Assembly (NCBI RefSeq): GCF_008807415.1
Contig: NZ_CP043626.1
Coordinates: 4,750,501 to 4,814,500 of the forward strand
Direction: 5' to 3'
DNA length: 64,000 nucleotides
Source of the DNA: Pseudomonas denitrificans (nom. rej.)
GTDB taxonomy: Bacteria > Pseudomonadota > Gammaproteobacteria > Pseudomonadales > Pseudomonadaceae
A program made the translations under genes and the position numbers. The notes below the pieces were generated by a model. That model made no database searches, was not told the origin of the DNA, and worked only from the letters and a program-made list of their open reading frames with translations. This document shows, in pieces, positions 1-9,445 of this stretch. Numbering within the stretch: the first letter of the stretch is position 1; each line of letters starts with the position of its first letter.

Positions 1-966
1 GTGGCTGACGATCAGCGGGCGCAGGACCAGGGTGTCGGTCACCCGGTCAATCACCGAGAGGTTGGGCAGGGTCTGGCTGGAGACCTGGGAAATCGCCTCG
101 CCGGTCACCAGCGCGTCGATCTCCAGGCGCTCGGCCACGCGGCTCGCGGCGCGCAGCATCATGCGCTTGAGGGTCACGCCCATGTAGCTGTCGTCGACCT
201 TGGTGAGAATCTCGCCGACCACTTCCTCGAAGGGCACGCTGACGAACAGCACGCGCTGGGAGCTGCCGTACTTCTTCCACAGGTAGTGCGCGACTTCCAT
301 CACGCCCAGTTCGTGGGCACGGCCGCCGAGGTTGAAGAACACGAAGTGGCTGATCATGCCGCGGCGCATCATCTGGTAGGCCGCCACGGTGGAGTCGAAG
401 CCACCGGACATCAGCACCAGCACCTGCTCCAGCGCGCCCAGCGGGTAGCCGCCGAGGCCATCGTGCTGGGCGTGGATCACATAGAGGCGGTCATGGCGGA
501 TTTCCACGCGCACTTGCACTTCCGGGTTCTTCAGCGACACGCCCGCCGCGCCGCAATGCTGGCGCAGGCCGCCGCCGACGTAGCGCTCCACATCGATGGA
601 GGTGAAGGGGTGCTTGCCCGCGCGCTTGCAGCGCATGGAGAAGATCTTGCCCGGCAGCTGGTCGCCGAAGTGCGCCTTGCACTTCTCGAGGATGTCGTCG
701 AAATCGCCCAGCGGGTATTCGTGCACTTCCAGGAAGTGGCCGATGCCCGGCGTGCAGGTCAGGCGCTCGATCATCTCGCGCAGGGCTTTCGGGTCGGTGA
801 CCTTGGTCTCGACCTCGAGGTTGTCCCACTCGCCTTCGACCAGCAGCTCGGGATCGAGATCGCGGAGCACCGTGCGAATGTTCTTCGCCAGCTGGCGGAT
901 GAAGCGCTTGCGCACCGGCCGGCTCTTGATGGTGATTTCCTGGAAGACCTTGACGATGAGTTTCAT
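1..966 (-). CDS. thiI: tRNA 4-thiouridine synthase ThiI (C-terminus cut by window edge)
   Basis: ThiI adenylates U8 of tRNA and transfers persulfide sulfur to give 4-thiouridine; in many bacteria it also feeds sulfur to thiazole synthesis. The leftward frame starts at the ATG at 966 ([20 protein letters not shown]) and is open through 322 codons to the window edge. It shows the N-terminal ferredoxin-like/THUMP region (about residues 1-170) and the PP-loop ATP-binding motif SGGFDS at residues 187-192. The family is about 480 residues with a C-terminal rhodanese domain, so roughly 160 residues, including the expected active cysteine, lie outside the window. It is transcribed divergently from glnA across a 331-bp regulatory gap. 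The family call is very secure. Confidence 0.95.
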   Translation of the reverse strand, partial: MKLIVKVFQEITIKSRPVRKRFIRQLAKNIRTVLRDLDPELLVEGEWDNLEVETKVTDPKALREMIERLTCTPGIGHFLEVHEYPLGDFDDILEKCKAHFGDQLPGKIFSMRCKRAGKHPFTSIDVERYVGGGLRQHCGAAGVSLKNPEVQVRVEIRHDRLYVIHAQHDGLGGYPLGALEQVLVLMSGGFDSTVAAYQMMRRGMISHFVFFNLGGRAHELGVMEVAHYLWKKYGSSQRVLFVSVPFEEVVGEILTKVDDSYMGVTLKRMMLRAASRVAERLEIDALVTGEAISQVSSQTLPNLSVIDRVTDTLVLRPLIVSH

Positions 967-1062
967 GCGGATCGGGCGATTGCCATGGGACTGAAAAAAA
1001 GGGGCGGAATTATATCCGAAATTGCTCAAGACTTGAGCAGAAATCGGAGACTTTCTTTTTAG

Positions 1063-1110
1063 TGCACCAAAATGGACTGACGCACCACGATTAAGCACCA
1101 AAGCGGTGCA
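1063..1110 (+). promoter_or_regulatory. Two NtrC-binding sites upstream of glnA
   Basis: GCACC-AAAGC-GGTGC at 1095-1109 is a perfect 5-bp inverted repeat of the NtrC type. TGCACCAAAATGG at 1063-1075 is a weaker half-conserved copy about 32 bp upstream, roughly three helical turns away. They lie about 75-135 bp upstream of the sigma-54 promoter, the usual enhancer position for glnA. Site identity is inferred from the TGCACC-N5-GGTGCA consensus. Confidence 0.82.
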
Positions 1111-1182
1111 CTATTATCGCGCAATCCTCTATAACACCCGCCAAACCCCGTGATTTCAGGGCCTCTGCCCATTTACGGGCAC

Positions 1183-1198
1183 TGGCACGCAACTTGCT
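1183..1198 (+). promoter_or_regulatory. Sigma-54 promoter of glnA
   Basis: TGGCACGCAACTTGCT matches the -24/-12 consensus TGGCACG-N4-TTGCW with the required GG-to-GC spacing. It lies about 100 bp upstream of the glnA ATG and downstream of the NtrC sites, so nitrogen-limited NtrC-P activation of glnA is expected. Confidence 0.92.
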
Positions 1199-1297
1199 CT
1201 CTTGTGAGGCAGGTTGCCCTGGCCGACTATGCCGGCCGGCATCACCCGTTACTGGGGCACAGAAAGCTCCCAGCTCTAATCCCTCCTGGAGGACAGC

Positions 1298-2707
1298 ATG
1301 TCGTACAAGTCGCAACAACTGATCAAAGATCATGACGTGAAGTGGGTTGACCTGCGCTTCACCGATACCAAAGGCAAGCAGCAGCACGTCACCATGCCCG
1401 CCCGCGACGCGCTGGACGACGAGTTCTTCGAAGCCGGCAAGATGTTCGATGGCTCCTCCATCGAAGGCTGGAAGGGCATCGAAGCCTCCGACATGATCCT
1501 GCTCCCGGACGACAGCACCGCCGTGCTCGACCCGTTCACCGAAGAGCCGACCCTGATCATCGTTTGCGACATCATCGAGCCGAGCACCATGCAAGGCTAC
1601 GAGCGCGACCCGCGCAACATCGCCAAGCGCGCCGAGGAATACCTGAAGTCCACCGGTATCGGTGACACCGTATTCGTCGGCCCGGAGCCGGAGTTCTTCA
1701 TCTTCGACGAAGTGAAGTTCAAGTCCGACATCTCCGGTTCGATGTTCAAGATCTTCTCCGAGCAGGCCTCCTGGAACACCGACGCTGACATCGAGACCGG
1801 CAACAAAGGCCACCGTCCGGGCGTCAAGGGCGGCTACTTCCCGGTACCGCCGGTCGACCACGACCACGAAATCCGTACCGCCATGTGCAACGCCATGGAA
1901 GAAATGGGCCTGGTCATCGAAGTTCACCACCACGAAGTGGCGACTGCCGGCCAGAACGAAATCGGCGTGAAGTTCAACACCCTGGTTGCCAAGGCTGACG
2001 AAGTTCAGACCCTGAAGTACTGCATCCACAACGTTGCCGACGCCTATGGCAAGACCGTGACCTTCATGCCGAAGCCGCTGTACGGCGACAACGGCTCGGG
2101 CATGCACGTTCACATGTCCATCTCCAAGGATGGCAAGAACACCTTCGCTGGCGAAGGCTATGCCGGTCTGTCCGATACCGCCCTGTACTTCATCGGCGGC
2201 ATCATCAAGCACGGCAAGGCGCTGAACGGCTTCACCAACCCGGCCACCAACTCCTACAAGCGTCTGGTTCCGGGCTTCGAAGCCCCGGTCATGCTGGCCT
2301 ACTCGGCTCGCAACCGTTCCGCCTCGATCCGTATCCCGTACGTCTCCAGCCCGAAAGCCCGCCGCATCGAAGCGCGCTTCCCGGACCCGGCTGCCAACCC
2401 CTACCTGTGCTTCGCCGCACTGCTGATGGCTGGCCTGGACGGCATCCAGAACAAGATTCACCCCGGCGATGCTGCCGACAAGAACCTGTACGACCTGCCG
2501 CCGGAAGAGGCGAAGGAAATCCCGCAGGTTTGCGGCAGCCTGAAAGAGGCGCTGGAAGAACTCGACAAGGGCCGTGCGTTCCTGACCAAGGGCGGCGTGT
2601 TCACCGACGAGTTCATCGATGCCTACATCGAGCTGAAGTCGGAAGAAGAAATCAAGGTGCGCACCTTCGTGCACCCGCTGGAATACGACCTGTACTACAG
2701 CGTCTGA
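1298..2707 (+). CDS. glnA: Glutamine synthetase type I (GlnA)
   Basis: Cytoplasmic dodecameric glutamine synthetase that makes glutamine from glutamate, ammonia and ATP, the main ammonia-assimilation enzyme. The protein has 469 residues, the normal GSI-beta length. The start at 1298 has a CTGGAGGA Shine-Dalgarno at 1285-1292. Visible motifs include DGSSIEGW, the glutamate-binding [10 protein letters not shown] region, and the adenylylation loop NLYDLPPEE with Tyr398 as the expected adenylylation site. The upstream sigma-54 promoter and NtrC sites, plus ntrBC 4 kb downstream, indicate nitrogen control. A strong terminator follows, so it is probably monocistronic. Confidence 0.98.
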   Translation: MSYKSQQLIKDHDVKWVDLRFTDTKGKQQHVTMPARDALDDEFFEAGKMFDGSSIEGWKGIEASDMILLPDDSTAVLDPFTEEPTLIIVCDIIEPSTMQGYERDPRNIAKRAEEYLKSTGIGDTVFVGPEPEFFIFDEVKFKSDISGSMFKIFSEQASWNTDADIETGNKGHRPGVKGGYFPVPPVDHDHEIRTAMCNAMEEMGLVIEVHHHEVATAGQNEIGVKFNTLVAKADEVQTLKYCIHNVADAYGKTVTFMPKPLYGDNGSGMHVHMSISKDGKNTFAGEGYAGLSDTALYFIGGIIKHGKALNGFTNPATNSYKRLVPGFEAPVMLAYSARNRSASIRIPYVSSPKARRIEARFPDPAANPYLCFAALLMAGLDGIQNKIHPGDAADKNLYDLPPEEAKEIPQVCGSLKEALEELDKGRAFLTKGGVFTDEFIDAYIELKSEEEIKVRTFVHPLEYDLYYSV

Positions 2708-2738
2708 TCCACGAATACCTATAAATAGCGACACCATT

Positions 2739-2764
2739 AAGGCCTCCTTCCGGAGGCCTTTTTT
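2739..2764 (+). terminator. Rho-independent terminator of glnA
   Basis: AAGGCCTCC-TTCC-GGAGGCCTT followed by a T run, 32 bp after the glnA stop. Confidence 0.92.
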
Positions 2765-2801
2765 ATGCGCCGAGAAAACTGCGACCAGGCATTTCGTACC
2801 T

Positions 2802-2837
2802 GTAGGATGGCGTGGAGCGCAGCGATACCCATCCTAC
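2802..2837. repeat. Palindromic dispersed element (REP-like), copy 1
   Basis: Perfect 9-bp arms GTAGGATGG and CCATCCTAC enclose GTGGAGCGCAGCGATAC-like sequence. A related, less symmetric copy is at 20339-20374 between hisA and hisF. It resembles the short intergenic palindromes common in pseudomonads; the function is unknown. Confidence 0.6.
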
Positions 2838-2861
2838 AAAAGCAGTCCGCACGAAGCGGAA

Positions 2862-5068
2862 TCAGATCCCGCCGTCCGCCGGCACGCCCTGCTCCTCGTC
2901 ATCCTCGCGGCGCGACTTGCGCATGCGCGAGAGCTGCACGTTCAGGCGCGGCATGGACAGTTCCAGCCCGGCCTTGTCGAGCTTCTGCCGCAGGCGCAGG
3001 TTGAAGGCGCGCTGCACTTCCCACTGGCGGATCGGCGCGGTCTTGAAGCGGAAGCGCAGGATCGCCTGGCCGGCGTCGAAGCTCTCGATGCCCTGGATTT
3101 CCAGCGGCGACCAGATGGCGCGGTTGATGGTGCGGTCGCCGCGCAGCTCGCCGGAGACTTCCTTGACCAGCGCCAGCGCGTCGTCGATCGGCATGCTCGC
3201 CGGCACCGGCCAGCGGAACATGGCGTAGCCGAACTGCCGCGAGTAGTTCTTGATGCTCTTGATCTCGCTGAACGGGATGGTGTGCACCACGCCGTCCAGG
3301 TCGCGCAGGCGCACGGTGCGGATGGTCAGGCCCTCCACCGTGCCGAGGTGGCCGCCGACGTCGACATAGTCGTCGATGGACAGCGAGTCCTCGATGATGA
3401 TGAACAGGCCGGTGATCAGGTCCGCCACCAGCGATTGCGCACCAAAGCCGATGGCCAGGCCGATGACACCGGCACCGGCAAGCAGCGGCGTGACGTTCAT
3501 GCCCATGTTGGCCAGCGCGACGATCAGCGCGATCACCGCGATGGTCACGAACAGCACGTTGCGGATCAGTGGCAGCATGGTCAGCGCGCGGGCGTTGGCG
3601 CTCTTCTTGCCGCCCAGGCCGAGGCTGTGCTGCACCGCGGTGTCGGTAAGAATCCAGACCAGCCAGGCAACCAGCAGGGTGGTACCAAAGCTGAACAGCT
3701 TGAGGCTGATCTGCGAGCCGTCGCCTTCGGCGAAACGCACCAGCGACATGCCCCAGACGCGCAAGCCAATCTCCAGGAAGAACAGCAGGCTGCCGATGTG
3801 CAGCAGCGTGTAGCCGAAGCTCTGCAACTGCTCGATGTACGGCGCATGGCGACGCGCACCGCGCCGCGCGGAGCGCTGGTGGGCGCGGCGGATCAGGCCG
3901 TTGACGGTCATCGCCACCACCGCAACGGCAGCGCAGACCAGGGCGCGGCGCAGGGCGTAGCTGCTGTCGCCGGCGGTGACGATGGTGGCGAACAGCGAGA
4001 TGCCCACCAGCACCAGCACCGGCAGGAACCAGATCGAGCCGATCAGCTCCACCAGGTCGCTCAGGCCCCGGCGCTTGAGGCGACGCTCCAGCGGCTGGTT
4101 GCGGATCAGGTGGGCGATGGGCCGGCGGAACTGCAGGACGAACAGTGCAGTGAGCAGCGCGGCACAGATGTTCGCCACGGAACCGACAAACAGCGAGATG
4201 TTCATCCCCAGGCTCTCGATGACGCGCGGGTCGTGCATCACTTCACCCAGCGCCGCGAGGCTGCCGATCAGCCAGAGCGGACGGAAGGCGCGGCGGCGCA
4301 GGATGTCCAGCGCACGCATGCGGTGCGGGCCGCTGAGCAGCGACAGGGAGATCACGCACAGCGCGGAGAACAGCGTGCCGCACACCAGGGTGTAGGCGAT
4401 CACCATCGCCACCAGCTTGCCCAGCGAGCTGGGCAGCACCAGGGACAGGTAGACGGTGATCAGGAAGGCCACCAGCCAGGGACCGAGCTTGCGCAGGGCG
4501 AACAGCAGCAGGTCGCGGGTCTTGGGGTGTTGCGGCAGCTCGCCCTCCAGGCCGAAGCGCTTGCGCATGCGCCCGGCGATCCAGCGCAGGCCGAGCGCGA
4601 CGCAGGCCCAGATGAGGATGACCAGGGCGAAATCGAGGATCATCCCCGGCCATTCAGCCAGCGACGGGGTACGGGCGTCGAGCTCAAAGCCGGCGCCCTG
4701 GAACAGTTCACTCCAGCGCACCACCGGGCTGTTGGCGCCCTCGAACTGGCGCTCCAGGCTACCCAGGGTATCGCCGATCAGGCCGAGCACTCCGCCCTGG
4801 TCCTCGGAACTCTTCTGCGTGGCGTCGCGCAACTGTTTGAGTTTCTTCAGCAGGTCGGCGCGCTGCTGGTCATTCTCCAGGGTTTTGATCACCTGGTTCA
4901 GCGACTGCTCCAGCTGGGCATCGCTGACCTTCGCCTCGCCACCTCCCGTCACCCCGGCCAGCGGCCGGGAAGCGCCGCCAGCGCTGGCCCGGCGACGGAC
5001 AAGCCGAGGCCCAGGCAGCACAGCAGCAGCCACTGACGAAGCAGGTAACGAATCGGACTCACAGTCAT
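2862..5068 (-). CDS. Mechanosensitive ion channel (MscS/MscK family), apparent frameshift after the signal peptide
   Basis: Large inner-membrane MscS-type channel that releases osmolytes on hypo-osmotic shock. The main frame (2862 to about 4970) encodes a coiled periplasmic segment, many hydrophobic helices, and the conserved MscS pore and beta domain (GAGVIGLAIGFGAQSLVADL, then IEDSLSIDDYVDVGG). The sensible start is the ATG at 5068, which opens a clear Sec signal peptide (MTVSPIRYLLRQWLLLCCLG, ending in AGPALA). That frame stops at 4949 while the mature part continues in another frame; the latter has no plausible start, only an ATG at 5087 followed by non-signal-like sequence. Restoring one base in the G/C runs at about 4952-4969 joins them. 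Expected restored length is about 735 residues. Confidence 0.85.
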
Positions 5069-5262
5069 ACTCCACCAACATGGACAATCACGCTTGCCCG
5101 CATCATACAGACGCCGGCGCCAGGCTCGGACCCGTCCCACGCAGGAAAGGTCCCCCCACGAGCAGCAGCGCACAACGCGCGGCGCCCCGCTGAAAGACAA
5201 TAGGCAACTTGCCAGCCGCCGTCGGCGGTGCAAGGCTTGGCATGACCATCCGGAGATTCTTC

Positions 5263-5811
5263 ATGCGCCTGATCCTCACCGCCCTGCTGCTCGCCGCCGC
5301 ATTGCCAGCCAGCGCGCAGATCTACAAGTACACCGACGCCAACGGCAAGACGGTGTTCACCAACCAGCCGCCGACCAATGTCGACGCCAAGCCCGTGGAG
5401 CTGCCGCCGACCAACACCGTCGGCCCGCAAGGTCCGGTCGCAGTGCCCGCCGACAGCGGCACTGCGAACCAGGCCAGCAACGCCTACGCGATTCTCGCCC
5501 TGAGCAACCTGCCGGACGACGAATCACTGCGGCAGAACAACGGCACCTTCATCGTCAATGTCGTGGTGCAGCCTGCCCTGGCTGGCGGCCATCAACTGCA
5601 ACTCGTGCTCGACGGCCAGCCCTATGGCACACCGACCAGCAGCACCAGCATCGGCCTGCAGAGCCTCGACCGTGGCGACCATACCCTGGCGGTCCAGGTA
5701 CTGCAGGGCAGCCGCGTGATCCAGGCCAGCGCGCCGGTGAACTTCACCCTGCAACGCATCAGCACCAACAGCCCGCAACGGCCCAAGGTCCAGCCCAGGA
5801 CGGGCGGCTGA
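5263..5811 (+). CDS. DUF4124 domain-containing periplasmic protein
   Basis: A 182-residue exported protein. The start at 5263 follows a CGGAGA Shine-Dalgarno and opens a Sec signal peptide (MRLILTALLLAAALPASAQ). The signal is followed directly by the DUF4124 signature IYKYTDANGKTVFTNQPP (about residues 20-37). The C-terminal half, with a DGQPYGTPT stretch and a DRGDHTLAVQVL motif, looks like a small beta-sandwich. It lies 2 bp before a second gene of the same architecture, so the two are a tandem duplicate pair in one transcript just upstream of ntrBC. The molecular function of DUF4124 proteins is not known; cell-envelope binding is only a guess. Confidence 0.88.
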   Translation: MRLILTALLLAAALPASAQIYKYTDANGKTVFTNQPPTNVDAKPVELPPTNTVGPQGPVAVPADSGTANQASNAYAILALSNLPDDESLRQNNGTFIVNVVVQPALAGGHQLQLVLDGQPYGTPTSSTSIGLQSLDRGDHTLAVQVLQGSRVIQASAPVNFTLQRISTNSPQRPKVQPRTGG

Positions 5812-5813
5812 CG

Positions 5814-6404
5814 ATGCGCTATCTGCTGACTCTCTTGTCGGTGTCCCTGTTGTCGGCGCTGTTCTGCCTGTCGGCCAGCGCCGAGGTCTACACCTACATC
5901 GACAAGGAAGGTAATCGCGTCTTCACCGATCAGCCGCCGCGCGGCAACGCGCAGAAGCTGCAGCTGGCGCCGATCAATTCCCAACCCGGCTCGCCCAACG
6001 GCGTGCGCATGCCGCCACCGCTGTATGCACCGGCCACACCCGAGTTGCCGCCCGGCCCACCGGCCTACCAGCTGCTGCGCATCATCGTGCCGGAGCCCGA
6101 TGCCACCGTGCGAGCCAATGACGGCGCACTGATCGTCTCTGCCACCAGCGACCCGGCCCTGCTGCCCGGGCATCTCTACCGCCTGCTGCTGGACGGCAAG
6201 CCCGTGGGCGAGCCCGGCCGCAGCCCGGTGTTCCCGCTGAACAACATCGACCGGGGCACCCACCAGCTTTCGGTAGAGATCATCGACACCCTCGGCCGCA
6301 CCATCGAGCAGACGCCCAGCCAGCCCTTCCACATGTTCCGCGTTTCCGTGGCCGAAGCGGCCGATCTGGAGACTGCCCACCCGCTCGCCGCCGCCAACCG
6401 CTGA
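5814..6404 (+). CDS. DUF4124 domain-containing periplasmic protein (paralogue)
   Basis: A 196-residue paralogue of the preceding gene, starting 2 bp after its stop, so translation is probably coupled. It has a signal peptide (MRYLLTLLSVSLLSALFCLS, then ASAE) and the DUF4124 signature VYTYIDKEGNRVFTDQPP. A proline-rich linker and a C-terminal domain with LLDGKPVGEPG and DRGTHQLSVEI follow. The latter matches the DGQPYG and DRGDHTLAVQ motifs of the neighbour, supporting gene duplication. The function is unknown. The position directly before ntrB is conserved in pseudomonads, but no role in nitrogen control can be read from the sequence. Confidence 0.88.
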   Translation: MRYLLTLLSVSLLSALFCLSASAEVYTYIDKEGNRVFTDQPPRGNAQKLQLAPINSQPGSPNGVRMPPPLYAPATPELPPGPPAYQLLRIIVPEPDATVRANDGALIVSATSDPALLPGHLYRLLLDGKPVGEPGRSPVFPLNNIDRGTHQLSVEIIDTLGRTIEQTPSQPFHMFRVSVAEAADLETAHPLAAANR

Positions 6405-6427
6405 CGCGGCGTGCGGCCAGGCACAAA

Positions 6428-6468
6428 TGCACCATATCGGTGCATACGCCTGCACCACTTTCTATACT
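6428..6468 (+). promoter_or_regulatory. NtrC site and putative sigma-70 promoter of ntrBC
   Basis: TGCACCATATCGGTGCA (6428-6444) is a perfect 6-bp-arm NtrC palindrome. A -10-like TATACT lies at 6463-6468, placing the palindrome over the -35 region. As in the enteric glnL promoter, this arrangement suggests that NtrC represses its own synthesis. The -35 itself is weak, so the promoter call is tentative. Confidence 0.7.
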
Positions 6469-6610
6469 CTCCCCATTTCGGGTCACTCCGACTGACCGGA
6501 TCGGCAGCCTGCGCACCGCAAATCAGCGCGATGCCGCGAAATACGCGTCTTTTCAGGGCCTGGTTTGTTTTTTGCATTTTCCCGCACAGTCTTGGGACAT
6601 CTCTTACGCC

Positions 6611-7687
6611 ATGCCTACAGAAACCCAGCTCCGCCTGTTGCTCGACAACCTCACCACGGCGGTGATCCTGCTCAATGCCGAGCTGCGCCTGGAGTACATG
6701 AATCCGGCGGCGGAAATGCTGCTGGCGGTCAGCGGCCAGCGCAGCCACGGGCAGTTCATCAGCGAGCTGTTCACCGAATCGCCCGAGGCACTGCAGTCGC
6801 TGCGCCAGGCGGTGGAGGAGGCGCACCCCTTCACCAAGCGCGAGGCGAGCCTGACCTCGCTGACCGGTCAGACCATCACCGTGGACTACGCAGTGACGCC
6901 GATCCTCGACCGTCGCGACACCCTGCTGCTGCTGGAAGTCCACCCGCGCGACCGACTGCTGCGGATCACCAAGGAAGAGGCGCAGCTGTCCAAGCAGGAA
7001 ACCACCAAGCTGCTGGTGCGTGGCCTGGCCCACGAGATCAAGAATCCGCTGGGCGGCATTCGCGGCGCGGCGCAGCTGCTTTCCCGCGAGCTGCCAGAGG
7101 AATCGCTCAAGGACTACACCAACGTCATCATCGAAGAAGCCGACCGCCTGAGGAACCTGGTGGACCGCATGCTCGGCTCGAACAAGCTGCCGCAGCTCTC
7201 GGTGACCAATGTCCACGAAGTGCTGGAACGCGTCTGCAGCCTGGTGGAGGCCGAGACCCAGGGCAGCATTCCGCTGGTGCGCGACTACGACCCGAGCATC
7301 CCTGACCTGCTGATCGACCGCGAGCAGATGATCCAGGCCGTGCTCAACATCGTGCGCAACGCCATGCAGGCGATCGCCGCGCAGAACGAACTCAAGCTGG
7401 GGCGCATCACCCTGCGCACCCGCACCCTGCGCCAGTTCACCATCGGCCACACACGCCATCGCCTGGTGTGCAAGGTGGAGATCATCGACAACGGCCCAGG
7501 CATACCGGCCGAACTGCAGGACACCATCTTCTATCCGATGGTCAGCGGCCGTGCCGACGGCACCGGCCTGGGCCTCGCGATTACCCAGAACATCATCAGC
7601 CAGCACCAGGGCTTGATCGAATGCGAAAGCCATCCGGGCCACACCGTATTCAGTCTGTTCCTGCCCCTGGAACAAGGAGTGCATTGA
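6611..7687 (+). CDS. ntrB: Nitrogen regulation sensor histidine kinase NtrB (GlnL)
   Basis: Cytoplasmic kinase/phosphatase that, with PII, sets the phosphorylation state of NtrC according to nitrogen supply. The 358-residue protein has an N-terminal PAS-like sensor (about 5-110), the H-box LVRGLAHEIKNPLGG with phospho-acceptor His141, an N-box LNIVRNAMQA, and G boxes DNGPGIP and GRADGTGLGLAI. The ATG at 6611 gives the usual family length; the frame stays open upstream, but no better start is seen. ntrC follows after 2 bp, so the two are co-transcribed. An NtrC palindrome lies about 170 bp upstream. Confidence 0.96.
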   Translation: MPTETQLRLLLDNLTTAVILLNAELRLEYMNPAAEMLLAVSGQRSHGQFISELFTESPEALQSLRQAVEEAHPFTKREASLTSLTGQTITVDYAVTPILDRRDTLLLLEVHPRDRLLRITKEEAQLSKQETTKLLVRGLAHEIKNPLGGIRGAAQLLSRELPEESLKDYTNVIIEEADRLRNLVDRMLGSNKLPQLSVTNVHEVLERVCSLVEAETQGSIPLVRDYDPSIPDLLIDREQMIQAVLNIVRNAMQAIAAQNELKLGRITLRTRTLRQFTIGHTRHRLVCKVEIIDNGPGIPAELQDTIFYPMVSGRADGTGLGLAITQNIISQHQGLIECESHPGHTVFSLFLPLEQGVH

Positions 7688-7689
7688 CC

Positions 7690-9120
7690 ATGAGCCGATC
7701 AGAGACCGTCTGGATTGTCGACGACGACCGCTCCATCCGCTGGGTACTGGAAAAAGCCCTGCAACAGGAAGGCATGACCACCGTCAGCTTCGACAGCGCC
7801 GACAGCGTCATGAGCCGGCTGGGCCGGCAGCAGCCGGACGTGATCATCTCCGACATCCGCATGCCCGGTTCCAGCGGCCTCGACCTGCTGGCGCAGATCC
7901 GCGAGGTGCACCCGCGCCTGCCGGTGATCATCATGACCGCGCACTCGGACCTGGACAGCGCCGTGGCCTCCTACCAGGGCGGTGCCTTCGAGTACCTGCC
8001 CAAGCCCTTCGACGTCGACGAGGCGGTCTCCCTGGTCAAGCGCGCCAACCAGCACGCCCAGGAGCAGCAAGGCCTGGAAGCGCCGACCAACCAGACGCGC
8101 ACCCCGGAGATCATCGGCGAGGCGCCGGCGATGCAGGAGGTGTTCCGCGCCATCGGCCGCCTCTCGCACTCCAACATCACCGTGCTGATCAACGGCGAGT
8201 CCGGCACCGGCAAGGAACTGGTTGCCCATGCCCTGCACCGCCACAGCCCTCGCGCGGCCTCGCCGTTCATCGCCCTGAACATGGCGGCGATCCCGAAGGA
8301 CCTGATGGAGTCCGAGCTGTTCGGCCATGAAAAAGGCGCCTTCACCGGCGCGGCCAACCAGCGCCGCGGCCGCTTCGAGCAGGCCGACGGCGGCTCGCTG
8401 TTCCTCGACGAGATCGGCGACATGCCGGCGGACACCCAGACCCGCCTGCTGCGCGTACTGGCAGACGGCGAGTTCTACCGCGTGGGTGGCCACACCCCGG
8501 TGAAGGTGGACGTACGGATCATCGCCGCGACTCACCAGAACCTGGAAAACCTGGTGCGCGAGGGCAAGTTCCGCGAGGACCTGTTCCACCGCCTGAACGT
8601 CATCCGCGTGCACATCCCGCGCCTGGCCGACCGCCGTGAGGACATCCCGGCGCTGGCCCGGCACTTCCTCTCCCGCGCCGCGCAGGAACTGGCGGTGGAG
8701 CCCAAGCTGCTCAAGCCGGAAACCGAGGAATACCTGAAGAACCTCGGCTGGCCGGGCAACGTGCGCCAGCTGGAGAACACCTGCCGCTGGATCACCGTCA
8801 TGGCTTCCGGCCGCGAGGTGCACATCGATGACCTCCCGCCGGAGCTGATGACCCAGCCGCAGGACAGCGTACCGGCCGCCAACTGGGAGCAGGCCCTGCG
8901 CCACTGGGCCGACCAGGCGCTGGGCCGCGGGCAGTCCAGCCTGCTGGATACCGCCGTTCCGGCTTTCGAACGGATCATGATCGAGACCGCGCTCAAGCAC
9001 ACCGCCGGCCGCCGCCGCGATGCCGCCGTGCTGCTGGGCTGGGGCCGCAATACCCTGACCCGCAAGATCAAGGAACTGGGCATGAAGATCGACGGCCCGG
9101 ACGACGACGGCGAGGACTGA
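7690..9120 (+). CDS. ntrC: Nitrogen regulation response regulator NtrC (GlnG)
   Basis: Sigma-54-dependent activator phosphorylated by NtrB; it activates glnA and other nitrogen-scavenging genes. The 476-residue protein has a receiver domain with Asp55 in SDIRMPG, an AAA+ domain (about 140-375) with Walker A GESGTGKE, the sigma-54 contact loop GAFTGA and Walker B LFLDEIGD, and a C-terminal Fis-type helix-turn-helix (RRDAAVLLGWGRNTLTRKI). The start at 7690 is 2 bp after the ntrB stop. A terminator follows immediately. Its predicted binding sites are upstream of glnA and of ntrB in this window. Confidence 0.97.
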   Translation: MSRSETVWIVDDDRSIRWVLEKALQQEGMTTVSFDSADSVMSRLGRQQPDVIISDIRMPGSSGLDLLAQIREVHPRLPVIIMTAHSDLDSAVASYQGGAFEYLPKPFDVDEAVSLVKRANQHAQEQQGLEAPTNQTRTPEIIGEAPAMQEVFRAIGRLSHSNITVLINGESGTGKELVAHALHRHSPRAASPFIALNMAAIPKDLMESELFGHEKGAFTGAANQRRGRFEQADGGSLFLDEIGDMPADTQTRLLRVLADGEFYRVGGHTPVKVDVRIIAATHQNLENLVREGKFREDLFHRLNVIRVHIPRLADRREDIPALARHFLSRAAQELAVEPKLLKPETEEYLKNLGWPGNVRQLENTCRWITVMASGREVHIDDLPPELMTQPQDSVPAANWEQALRHWADQALGRGQSSLLDTAVPAFERIMIETALKHTAGRRRDAAVLLGWGRNTLTRKIKELGMKIDGPDDDGED

Positions 9121-9135
9121 CGTCCTTCCACGAGA

Positions 9136-9159
9136 AAGGGGCCAGAAGGCCCCTTTTTT
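9136..9159 (+). terminator. Rho-independent terminator of ntrBC
   Basis: AAGGGGCC-AGAA-GGCCCCTT followed by TTTT, 15 bp after the ntrC stop. Confidence 0.9.
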
Positions 9160-9445
9160 CTTGCGCGACACTCCCCAAAAACGCCCCCGGCCCAAGGGCT
9201 ACGCAGGCTGAACGCGGTCATATCCCGGCAACATCTATCCCCAGAACCTGTGGATAACACTGTGCACGGAACGGGGAAGGAACGTGCTACAGCCCAGAGC
9301 ACGCGCGGTCTGGAGGTTTGCGTGGTTTCTGTGCAGGAATTTCCGGCTTGCCCACATCCACTGTACGCCCGCCTGTGGATAAGCTTGGGGCAAGCCGCTG
9401 CGCTCCCCGCCCCGCGCGGGTTTGCGCGAATCGATCAGAAAACGC
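9160..9445. other. Intergenic region with two DnaA-box-like 9-mers
   Basis: No convincing gene is seen in these 286 bp between convergent ntrC and trmL. Two exact TGTGGATAA sequences (complement of the DnaA box TTATCCACA) occur at 9249-9257 and 9374-9382. Open frames here are short and lack start signals. Confidence 0.5.

Noticed and set aside
2407..2724. Small gene overlapping the glnA 3' end in another frame
   Set aside because: Arg/Gly/Pro-rich shadow of the glnA coding sequence without a ribosome site.
1091..2737. Long 548-residue open frame opposite glnA
   Set aside because: Third-position GC bias creates long antisense frames; the sequence is low-complexity V/G/H/D-rich and glnA is unambiguous. 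Similar antisense frames opposite asmA, ntrC, ctpA and the channel were left out for the same reason.
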